DNA of 64,000 nucleotides from Toxorhynchites rutilus septentrionalis (Eukaryota; Arthropoda; Insecta; Diptera; Culicidae): contig NC_073745.1 of the NCBI RefSeq assembly GCF_029784135.1, positions 240,528,191 through 240,592,190 on the forward strand, read 5' to 3'. The notes beneath the pieces were generated by a model. The model searched no databases and was not told the origin of the DNA. It was given only the letters and a program-made list of their open reading frames with translations. A program made the position numbers and the translations under genes. This document shows positions 33,516 to 45,500 of this stretch, piece by piece. Within the stretch, counting starts at the first letter, position 1. Each line of letters opens with the position of its first letter.

Positions 33516-36500
33516 CTGTAAGGAGACTTGTGTTGGTAGAGATTCTCGGCAATGAACGCGGCAGATACTTACCAGCTCCCTGCTGAACCTGGTAGGGTTC
33601 GTCAGATTCCAGTGGGTCACTGCAGCCAACTTCGTTACGGGCCATTATTCTAATGATGTACTCCTCATACTCGGCCAGGTCCTTGATGTTGAACGACTGG
33701 CAATCGGCAGCCACACGACCAACCTCCATCCACATCGTTTTCTTGACGTTGCGAATGACGATATTGTAGCCCTCCAATGGCGCACCTCCATCGGATTCGG
33801 GAATACCCCATTCGACAATGTTGATGTTTGGACCAAGGTAGCGCACCTCCAGTGGTCCCGTTGGTGGTGATGGCACCGCTGTAGGGGTAGAACAACACAC
33901 GGATTAGTTTCATCGGGGGGAAGTTGTGGAGTCGAACATTGAACAGGCAAGAACATCGATCTTACTGGCATGTGTTTTCAGTATAACAGGCTCCGAGTTC
34001 GCGGGTGGACTCAGACCGACTGCGTTCTCGGCGAACACTCGGAATACTAGTTCAGACTTTTCTTTAATGTTGTCGACGCTGTAACTGAGACAGTTGGCGT
34101 CCAGTGTTTTGATTTTGGTCCACTGCTGGGCAGTGGTGAGACGTTTCTCGACCACGTAACCAGTGACATCGGAGCCACCGTTCGTTTCCGGTTGCTGCCA
34201 CTCGAGCTTAATGCTCTTGCTGGTCACGTTGACGATACGCAGATTGCGTGGAGCCGAAGGTGGTGCTATTGAACGTGGACGTGTAAATTGGTATGATTAG
34301 TCAAAGTTTTGTGAGATACTACAGTTGCACTGCCTGGTCAGTTTGAAAGTGGATAGTTAACACTCGACCATTAGAACATGGAGTGGAACAGAGTGTATAG
34401 AAGTGGGAGGGTATTTGTATTATTTGCATTGCATTGTGGTAATTATCGCCGTTTGATAGTGTTGGAACATGGGCGACGGTTTAGTTCAGCACAGGACAGA
34501 AGCGTTAGATATTTGTAGGCCTTAGATATACCGGCACACTTTTACTCACTTGTTTCCTTTCCGGCGACGATCGCTTCCACGGTTTGAAGAGGTTCGCTCG
34601 TTCCGATCTTGTTCTTTGCGGTTATTCTGAATTCGTAAGCTCTGTTTGCTGTCAGATTTTCGATGAACAGTGATGTCTCACTTGCACTTGTGCTTCCGGC
34701 CATCTTCCAGACCTTTTTCTTGGCTTCCTTAATTTCTACCACGTATTCGGTGATTTTACTTCCACCGTTGCGTTCCGAGGCTTGCCACATCAGCGTAAAA
34801 GAATTGCTCGTCATTCCCGATGTCTCAATTGGTCCTCTTGGTGGAGATGGAGGTTGAAGAACCTGGCTCACAGTGATCGACGCACTCTCCAGTGGTTCAG
34901 AGCATCCGATTGGGTTCTGGGCAATCACGCGGAAGTGGTACTGGGTTGAGTCGAGCAGTTTCTGGATACAGTATGACTTGATATGCTTTTGCACATCAGC
35001 CACCTTGATCCAAGCGTTCTTATTGGAGTCATCGCATTTTTCAATCGAATATTGCGAAATTTCTAAGCCACCGTCATCGACTGGCGGCTTCCACTCGATG
35101 ACTACAGCCTCTGGACTCATTTCTCTAACAACAATTGGTCCTTCAGGTTTGCTTGGTTTGTCGATGACCTTGAGCTGCAACTCAATGCTGGAAGTTCCGG
35201 CGGAGTTCCTCGCTTCGACTACATATTTTCCACTATCGGAGCGATCCAATGTGTGAATCGTGGCGGTTGAAGTTCTTTCGGTGGTCATGATAGTTTGCGT
35301 GGATGTAGATTCGATAATCTCCTCCTCGCGGTACCAGATTATTTGTGGGGTTGGATAGCCATCGAAGGTGGCCTCTACAGTCCATTCGTCTCCAACGCGG
35401 AGCTTTTGTACGATCTGTTTCTTCTCCACAGAGATCGATGGCTTCTGTTCAATCACAACCTTACAGCTACTCTCAACACTTCCGACCTCGTTGACGGCCT
35501 TACAGCTGTAGGTACCACTTGTTTCGATAGTTGTCTTCTTGATTATATACTTGGCAGCTCCATTCTCGTACGTAATGGTCTTTTCCTTCAAAGCTTCCCC
35601 ATTGCGGTACCAAGTTACCTCTGGAGTTGGAACGCCATTTACAACACAGGTCAGCGTTACCGTTTGATCCAGACCAATGTGAATGTCCTTCAGGGGCTCA
35701 CTAATGACCGGAGCTTCCTTCTTGATTGGAGCAGCTATCTTGTAATATGGCGAGTTTGGCGAGGCTGGCCCTTTGCCAATTTCATTCACCGCTGTCACGC
35801 GGAATGTGTATTCGGAATTCTTTGTGAGCCTGGTAACCGTGGTGGTAACCTCGGTTATACTGGTGATCTCGGTCCATCTGAAAATAGCGAAATTATGATT
35901 CACCACTGTTGGTTAAGCATTTATTTCTGGGAACTTACTTCTTCTTATTTTTCTCTTGGTACTCGAGAATGTATTCGGTGATTGTACTATTTCCATTATC
36001 CTCAGGTGACTTCCAGAACAAAGTGATTGAATCGTCGGTGATTTGTGTAGCTTCTGGGGCCTCTGGAGCACCAGGTTGTTCTGAAAGAGAAACCAGAAAT
36101 AGTAATAACGGCTCTTGTTGAAGTTGGCTGTAGCAATACTCACTCTTGATGATCAACGTGAACGACGCGCTGGCATCTCCGCACTCATTGCTCAACCGCA
36201 CGGTATACTCTCCAGCGTCCGATTCGATAACCTTCTTGATGGTCAAGCTCGCTGTTTCCTCCTCTACCTTTGGCACGAAGCGTGTCGAAGGAACAATGAT
36301 CTTCTCATTGACAATCCACTCGCAATCCGGTTTCGGTGTAGCGTTGAACTTAACATTGAGCGTAACGTCGTCCTCTTTACGAATGATAAATGTTCGTGTA
36401 TCATCGAAGATGATGGGCGCTACCTTAATCACTTCAACTTTCAGTTTAGACGAAGTTTTCACGTTAGCAATTGTGCACGTGTATTCGTCTTCGTCCTCTT

Positions 36501-39500
36501 CGGTAGCATTCTTGATGATCAGCTTACGTACATTCTTCTCACTGATCAGCTCGAACTTGCTGGAGGCCTTAATTTGCTTGTTGTTTTTGTACCACACGAC
36601 TTCGGCTGATTCTGAGAGTTCCACGACGAATACCGCCTCTTGTTGTCTGGTCGTAATGGTGACATCCGGCAGACGCTTCACGAAATCAACCAGCGGCTTC
36701 TCAACTGTTAGACGCGCTGTAGATACTTGATCGCCTACCACGCATTTGTACACTCCAGCATCCTCATCGACTGTCTTCGTGATTTTCAAGGTTTGACGTT
36801 TGCCATCGATCGTCAGTTGATAATGTCCATTGAATGAAAGTTCCATTTCATTTCTGTACCATCTGACTAGGGCATCACCCTTAGTCAGCTCGATGTCAAA
36901 AGTGGCGTTTTCTCCACGTGCAACGGTCACATCATTGAGTGGGATTATGATTTCAGGTGGAAGTTCAATGACCACCACTTCAGCGGAACATTCTTGGTCT
37001 GCCAAAGCGCAGGTGTACTCACCTTCATCGTGGACGGATGTGCTACGTACCAGTAGCGTGCGAGTTTTACCCTTCATACCGAACTCGTACTTGTCCTTCT
37101 TCTCTTCGATCTTTTTACCTTCCTTGTACCAGGTTACATTAGCCGTTTCCGAACTGATCTCGACTTCAAGCACAGCGTTCTGTTTCTCTTTGGTTTCAAC
37201 ATCTTCCAGTTTTCTCAAGAATTCGGGCTTCGCTTCCAATACGGTTAAAGTACACTCCGTAATTTGATCCTTCACTGAGCATCGGTATGTGCCTGCGTCT
37301 TTGATCGTGGGGTTTTTCATGACCAGCTTGTGAATCTTGCCTTCCTGAACAATGACGCGGTGATCCATGCCACTCATTTCCTTACCATTGTGGAACCACT
37401 TGGTCGAAACGGTATGCGATGTTTCGCAATCCAACGTCACTGGTTTGCCCTCCTCTACGGTGACTGTTTTCTTCAATTTCTTCACGAACGTAACCTTGTC
37501 GACTTCAACTGTCACACGAGCACCATGCGATGCTTTACCAACCGTGTTGGAAGCGATACACTTGTAATTACCAGTGTCTTGTTCCGAGTCGGCATTCGTG
37601 ATGGTAAGTTCAATGTTTTGACCGTCGTACACTTGTCTAGCCTTCTTGGATGACAGCAGTGTGTTGTTGTTACGTAACCAAAGAATCTCTGGTACTGGAT
37701 TACCTGAAACCTTGGCAGGCAAACGGATGGTTCCGCCTTGCGGAACACTTTGTGCTTCGAATCGTTCCAGGAACAGCGGAGGTTCAGGGTTTCCAATGTT
37801 GGATTCGTCAACGGTTAGGGAGGCCGTTGTCTCCACGTAACCGGCAGGGTTCTTCGCTTTGACCGTGTACTCTCCGGCATTCTCGTGCGTCGGAGATAAC
37901 AATGTGATGGTGTATATGTTCTTATCCACTTGGGTGGGAGCTTTCAGTACCTCTCCGTTCTTAAACCATTGCACTTCTGGTGTTGGGTTACCAACAATCT
38001 GAGTGGACAGCATTACAGTCTCACCCTGTCGAATGCTCATGCTCTTGAGTGGTTCCAGAATTTGTGGTGGCTCCTGTAGTCCGGTCTTGACCTTTACAGT
38101 TATGTTGAGTGCCGATTCGCCTTCGCGATTACGAGCGACGACTTGGTACGAACCTTCCTGCGTTTTGTCGATGTTTTGTATCTGAACCACAGTGCAATAC
38201 ATGTGCATATCAGATTCAACCACAACTTGGATATTGTTCTTAGTGGTGATTTCGGTACCATTATAGAACCATTGGATATCTGGCTCGGGAATGGCCACCA
38301 GACGGCACTCGAGCAGCACATCTGATCCAGCATCAACGTATTGAGCCTTTGGTTTACGAGAGAAGGTAGGTGGTATACCCTCCAGAATATCTGCAAGAGA
38401 CGATTCACGGGACATGCTCTTGCGGGATAGGGTAGCCGCCTCGGATCCAATGTCTGAGGTGAATGATTCCACCGTCAGTTCGGTACTACTAGCGGCAAAA
38501 CCAGCAACGTTCTTAGCCACGCAGGTGAATGTACCAGCATCTTCGGGGAACACTTCCCGAATGATCAGTGTGGCAACATTATCATCGTCATAGTAAATCT
38601 GGAAGTCTTGGGATTGCTTGATGACAGCGGTTTGACGGAACCACGTGATCTGTGGTCGTGGATAACCTTCTACTCGGCACTCGAACTGTACCGTGTAACC
38701 TTCCTGGGTGGTAATCGGTTGCAGCTTCTCAACGATCTTCGGTGCCTGGGGTTTTTCGCTGGGTCCGGGTTTCTCGAAGACTGGCAATTTGTCGATCTTT
38801 TCGTTGAGCAGTTTTTGTACGTACTGTGGGTAGGTTACGGCATCCATCAGCAACTCACGGCGCACGAAACCACGCTCTTCGCTCCACGAGCGCTTGACGA
38901 ACCACCACTCAGAGTTGCTGCGGTCTGAGGATGGCAGGATAAACATGTTAAGTAATGTATGTATTAAAAAGTAGAATAATTATGGATGGCGATGGACAAA
39001 CAACAAAAGCCAATTCAAATGAACAAATTTCTTAAATCTTAAGCCTTCTAGAAAAATTTCCCAACACCCTTTTCGGTTGGTTTGCAGCAGCCATGGCGAA
39101 AAGAGGCATGCGACAACGCTCGATGCTTTGTTCGTACTCGAGAAGAAGTTTGCACTTGTGATACACTTTGTGTCCGCCGGATATAGTCGATCCGACATTT
39201 AAAACATCCCCTCTGGAGAAAGACGAGAACGTCGAACGGAAGTCTGGTTCCGGTCGCGCAACACCGTTGGTGAGCAAGTAACTGACCAAAATGGACAGCT
39301 TTCTGCAGAAGCATCAGTCAAGGCTGGCCGTGTCTGATCTACTGAAGGTGCTGGTGATGGAAAACATCTCTCCGGCGATGTCATGTTGGATGACGATGGG
39401 TCTTGTCATACATGATAGAACATACAGATGTCTTGAAATCACATTTATTAGTGCGTTGCAAAAGTTTTTACCCATCTGTGTTTTGCTTCGAATCCCTATC

Positions 39501-42500
39501 AGATGCATTCTTCATCCTGTACAGAGCCTGATTGATGATTGGAACCATGAAATCTCTGAAAAACTCTATTGCGGGTCGCAAGTCCGAAACTGAGCGCAAA
39601 TCAAAATGTTTTTTTTTCAATTATGTTTCTATGTTTAGTAGGCGATATTAAAAAAAAAGTACTGATGCACATCAGTCGTGTATATCATTTGCATTAACAC
39701 ATATTATTTCGCCGTAACGCATTGAAACTCAAGATTACGGGACATATATTAATAATGAGCTTTACTCCAAAGATGCACAAGGAAAACAAACAAATTATTA
39801 ATATATATATATTCCACTTTTTTGAAAAAAATATAGCAAGGTAAAAATAGATAAATCTTTTATAATAAGTACGGATCGGGACAACCTACGATTAAACTGT
39901 AGAATAAAAAAATTGCAAGAAATGCGGATCGGGACGACCGTGCGGTGTAAAAATGGAAGTAACATTATTTGTGGATCGGGACGACCGCACAGAACAAGTA
40001 CGGACTCGGGACGGCCGTTTGGAGAACAGAACTTGATTCGATATTTTGTTAGTTAAACGTCATCAATTAGCTTATACATCCGAAAGGAGGTTTAAATGTC
40101 TTCTGTGAAGGAAAATACCCTGAAACAAAATCCACATAAATTTGTTCTTTCCATCTTTTTTTTATTCAATTCTTATGTTTTCCGGAGAAGAGAGAAGATG
40201 TGTGACATGCCCAGTTCTGCCAACACGGGCATCGTCAGTTTAGCGATCCAGTCGGCTGGGCACTTGGCACATTTTCCGTCATCTTCTCAGCAGGCAGTTT
40301 CCGTTCGGCTTCGGGCGGCCTCCGATTATCGCACGGACGCGCAGGGACACACAGCAGTTGACAGTCCTGACATAGTCAACTCTTTTTTCGCTAGTGACTC
40401 GTGGGATGCAAATGAGTGAAACCGTAGAACAAAAGAAAATAAGAACGGAAGGAGCGAGCGAAAACAGAACGTTAATCGTTCTAGTCGAAAAATTGAAGAC
40501 AAGCTCTAAGCTCGCCGAGTATCACAGAAACACGCGTTCTGATTGAACCGCTCTATGCGAATCAGCTACTGCCAACACTTCATGTAGCTTTACGCCCGCT
40601 GTGGAGTAAAGCTCATTAGAGTCATATCATCTCAATCACTGAACCATGGGTTCTGATTGAACGTCTGATGCTCAGGTGCCCAATCAGCAACTAGCAACCG
40701 CTTAAGTAGCACTAATTCCACCTGACATTATACCATGGAGGCGCATCCTCTCGTTGTCTGAACCACGGGTTGTACTGGAACCGATGGTAATGGTGGTTGT
40801 AATTAAGTCTCTAAACAGCCCATAGACATTCAATATTTTTGAGCAATATGGGTTGCACAATATTTTTACGACGGCCCCTAAAGGACAATGTTATTGTACT
40901 ATATTTTGGTTTGTACGAAAAATTGTACCTTATGGAGGCGATATTGAAGATTGTGCAAGCACATACGTACAACCACATTGTGCAAACAGTACATCTGATG
41001 CCTTCGGGTTAACAGAAAACGTTATGAAACCCTACCCCCAAATAGTATTAAATGTGAAGAGCAGAATCTTCAATTATCGATTGAGTCGTGCTAGTCTTGT
41101 GGTTGAAAATATATTGGGATATTAGTCAGCCAAGCCGAGCCGAGCCAGAAAGCCACGACACACATTAAAAAACTCAACAATAAATTCTATTTCGATTTTC
41201 GCATACTTGAGTTAACGCAATAACGCATACTTGAGATGACAAGTTCAAACGACAACAGACGGCACTATATTATCCCATTTGCTCAATTATTTTCAGGATT
41301 TTGAAAATAACACAATATATTGCACAACATTTCAATATTGCCCCTAGACGAAGAATTCTATTGCATGAACAGAATATTGCGCAATAATATTGAACGTCTA
41401 TGTGCCGCTCAAGGGCAAGGCCACTAGCAGAACCTCAAGTAGCCTTAGAGGAAAAATGTAATTTTACAAGCAGGCTAGAACCTCATAGAAAAAAGCATAA
41501 TTTCTATTATAAATTATTTTTTTCATTTTCGTTTTTCGAAATTTGTTCTGAGGTCAATGTGATGAGGGCGAAGTTCCCATTTAACGAGGATAAAGAATCA
41601 AGGCGGCCTAGGTCGCCAATATGACTCAATCCAAGTCGACCGCCGATCCGCCGTCGGAATCGGCGGAAGCACACGCAAACCTGTGTTCCTCTGATTGCCA
41701 TGTTAGTTTGAAACAAATGATACGATTCTTTAGCAAGGATCATTCATTGTTTTGAAATATATCATTCATTGCAATTCAAAACTATTGCACCACGATCTGA
41801 AGAAGTTTTCACAATTATAAGTACAGTAGAACTCGGATTATCCGCGCAACAGTCGGGCAAGCTCACCGCGAATAACGAAAACCGCGGATAACGCAATAAA
41901 GGGCTAAAATTGAGGTACAAACACGAAGAAAGATGTTTCAGCACGAAAACTATATAGTATCAATACGGGAATCATAAAATTATCCTTCTAGAAGATCGTG
42001 TACGCCAGTGGCCAAGTAATTCAAAAGTCAAAGAGCATGAGCATGAGCCTACCACTCACTGACAAATTCCGGGAAGGCCTATAGATTTACCATGGAACTC
42101 GCCTTCGCGAATAATCCGCGCCGCTCGCGGATAATCGAGGTTCCATTGTATTTTACTTTGAACATTTAGCACGGAAAATCATAATTCGTATACTCGCGAA
42201 CGGTATCGCAGACCATCTGGTCGGTGTTGATTCAGACCGAACCACATTTTGACATTTTTATGATTTCGAGAAAAACGAATTTGAAGTTTGGCGCTATAAG
42301 GGGTATCAACAAAATTTCGATGCGACATTCCTGCTGTATTCGTGATTTTCCAAATTTGATAAATGTGGTATGTAGCTTGCGAGATGCTTAACCTAATGCA
42401 TTCAGGAACTCGAATTTTTTTAGCGACTTGGTCCCTTCTGTCTTAACACCGACCATCTAATACCCATGATGTTTTTCCGCGTCCGAATATTTCTAGCCTA

Positions 42501-45500
42501 ATTCTGGTTCTACACTATTTTTGAGCGGTTGTTTCTGTGGCAGTTGCTTTCCGGGAATCGTTGTCAAAAATATTTAGCAGTTTCGTGATGACGTTAGGAA
42601 CAATTTAAAGCAGTCAACGAGGTCTTTGGCCACAAAATATCGGTGTTCAGCTTCCACTATGACTAGAACGCTTCATTTCTTTGGTTACGCATCTCGCAAA
42701 ATAGTTCCCATTTAAGGAAGACGCGAAGATATTACAGAAGTGTCTCCAGCTATGCTGGAGAGAAGCGAGCGTGATAACTTGCATTCCTGTCTGGTTGTCA
42801 GTGATGAGTACAGACTAAGGGAGCGTAGCTGATCAATGGTCAGTTGAACCCCAATAGGAAGTATCCCGTGTCGGCCATACGCATCCCAAATAAGAGAATA
42901 CAATGTAATGCTAATCTCCTGCCAACACCGAGTAAACGGTTACATATTACTAACATAGTCATAAGGTAAAAATTTTTGACGGCTCCGTCAGGCTAAAGCC
43001 ATCTGAGCCTTAAGTCAGTATTCTAGTCTAGAAATTTGAAAAAAATCAATTTTTTTCCTTCATATTTCTGTAGTTTAGGCATTCAAGAATAAACCCTAGA
43101 GAGGAGAGGAGGTTCAGGCGATAGCGGCATCTTTACTGATTCAGAATCTGTTCGATTTTATTGTTTCAGATAATCAGAAGGGCTGGAATAGTGTACGCCA
43201 TGGCACAACTTTTTATTAACCCCTCTCACTCCATCAGCTTTTAACTTTTCTAGTAATGAATATTTTTTTCTTTGTTCAATTTTTGTTTTATTGTTAAAAG
43301 ATAGATGAACAAATAATAATGTAATGAACAGTAAAAATATTCTTTGTTTTATTTTTATGAAGCTCGAAAAAACGTCCGAAATTCTACACTAGAATACCCC
43401 CTTAATAAAAATATATATTTTGGGGATCGGGATTTATTCCAAAAAAGGCCGTAATACTCGTTCCTTCATGTTATGCGTATTTTGAAATCGTAGGGGTGTG
43501 ATCCACTGGGAGTTATTGGATACAAGCGAGATAGTCGATCAACATTTCATCAACATTTCAGCATTCAGCTTAGCACAGTGACCAAGAAGCTAGGCAAATT
43601 CCATGTCTCAGCTGCTAGCAAATCGATACCTTTGATGCACGATAATGTGTCCCCTCTTAAAGTGCGGGAGACAGTAAAGCCGGGTTCAGACGGTGCGAGT
43701 AACGAGTCGGTCTAGTCAGTTACTGCAGTGCAGCTACTCACACCGTGTGAACACATCATGCCAGTTAGTGTCATGTGTGATCCGGCGTGCGAGCTACTTC
43801 AAAGTTTTTTGAATTTACTCGCACTCGCATCCCTCAAAATGTCAAAAACAGAATTTAGGGTTCAAATCAGGGATGCCAAATGTAAAGAAATGTCTCTGTT
43901 TTCAAGATATTTGAAAATATGCGAAGATATTTCGATTTTCGCATTCTTGATGTAGCTTGCGAGATGCTTAACCTAATGCATTCAGGAACTCGAATTTTTT
44001 TAGCGACTTGGTCCCTTCTGTCTTAACACCGACCATCTAATACCCATGATGTTTTTCCGCGTCCGAATATTTCTAGCCTAATTCTGGTTCTACACTATTT
44101 TTGAGCGGTTGTTTCTGTGGCAGTTGCTTTCCGGGAATCGTTGTCAAAAATATTTAGCAGTTTCGTGATGACGTTAGGAACAATTTAAAGCAGTCAACGA
44201 GGTCTTTGGCCACAAAATATCGGTGTTCAGCTTCCACTATGACTAGAACGCTTCATTTCTTTGGTTACGCATCTCGCAAAATAGTTCCCATTTAAGGAAG
44301 ACGCGAAGATATTACAGAAGTGTCTCCAGCTATGCTGGAGAGAAGCGAGCGTGATAACTTGCATTCCTGTCTGGTTGTCAGTGATGAGTACAGACTAAGG
44401 GAGCGTAGCTGATCAATGGTCAGTTGAACCCCAATAGGAAGTATCCCGTGTCGGCCATACGCATCCCAAATAAGAGAATACAATGTAATGCTAATCTCCT
44501 GCCAACACCGAGTAAACGGTTACATATTACTAACATAGTCATAAGGTAAAAATTTTTGACGGCTCCGTCAGGCTAAAGCCATCTGAGCCTTAAGTCAGTA
44601 TTCTAGTCTAGAAATTTGAAAAAAATCAATTTTTTTCCTTCATATTTCTGTAGTTTAGGCATTCAAGAATAAACCCTAGAGAGGAGAGGAGGTTCAGGCG
44701 ATAGCGGCATCTTTACTGATTCAGAATCTGTTCGATTTTATTGTTTCAGATAATCAGAAGGGCTGGAATAGTGTACGCCATGGCACAACTTTTTATTAAC
44801 CCCTTTCACTCCATCAGCTTTTAACTTTTCTAGTAATGAATATTTTTTTCTTTGTTCAATTTTTGTTTTATTGTTAAAAGATAGATGAACAAATAATAAT
44901 GTAATGAACAGTAAAAATATTCTTTGTTTTATTTTTATGAAGCTCGAAAAAACGTCCGAAATTCTACACTAGAATACCCCCTTAATAAAAATATATATTT
45001 TGGGGATCGGGATTTATTCCAAAAAAGGCCGTAATACTCGTTCCTTCATGTTATGCGTATTTTGAAATCGTAGGGGTGTGATCCACTGGGAGTTATTGGA
45101 TACAAGCGAGATAGTCGATCAACATTTCATCAACATTTCAGCATTCAGCTCAGCACAGTGACCAAGAAGCTAGGCAAATTCCATGTCTCAGCTGCTAGCA
45201 AATCGATACCTTTGATGCACGATAATGTGTCCCCTCTTAAAGTGCGGGAGACAGTAAAGCCGGGTTCAGACGGTGCGAGTAACGAGTCGGTCTAGTCAGT
45301 TACTGCAGTGCAGCTACTCACACCGTGTGAACACATCATGCCAGTTAGTGTCATGTGTGATCCGGCGTGCGAGCTACTTCAAAGTTTTTTGAATTTACTC
45401 GCACTCGCATCCCTCAAAATGTCAAAAACAGAATTTAGGGTTCAAATCAGGGATGCCAAATGTAAAGAAATGTCTCTGTTTTCAAGATATTTGAAAATAT

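Larger units (their letters stand above)
42370..43932 (+). repeat. Tandem duplication, copy 1 (1563 bp)
   Basis: Identical to 43950-45512 at every position compared except a few single-base changes (for example C/T at 43225/44805 and T/C at about 43570/45150). It includes a TTAA MITE (43010-43405) and ends inside the left part of a PIF/Harbinger element (43678-43932). The period is 1580 bp. Confidence 0.95.

Noticed and set aside
35935..36143. Continuous ORF through the Ig/Fn3 junction
   Set aside because: The 63-bp stretch 36081-36143 has GTGAGT and a pyrimidine-rich CAG acceptor and interrupts the domain boundary, so it is an intron that happens to be open.
38925..38946. ATG at 38946 as start of a separate 1003-residue Ig protein
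   Set aside because: It lies upstream of a clear CCATCCTCAG acceptor. The downstream SH3 half is meaningless alone and joins in phase to 47655.
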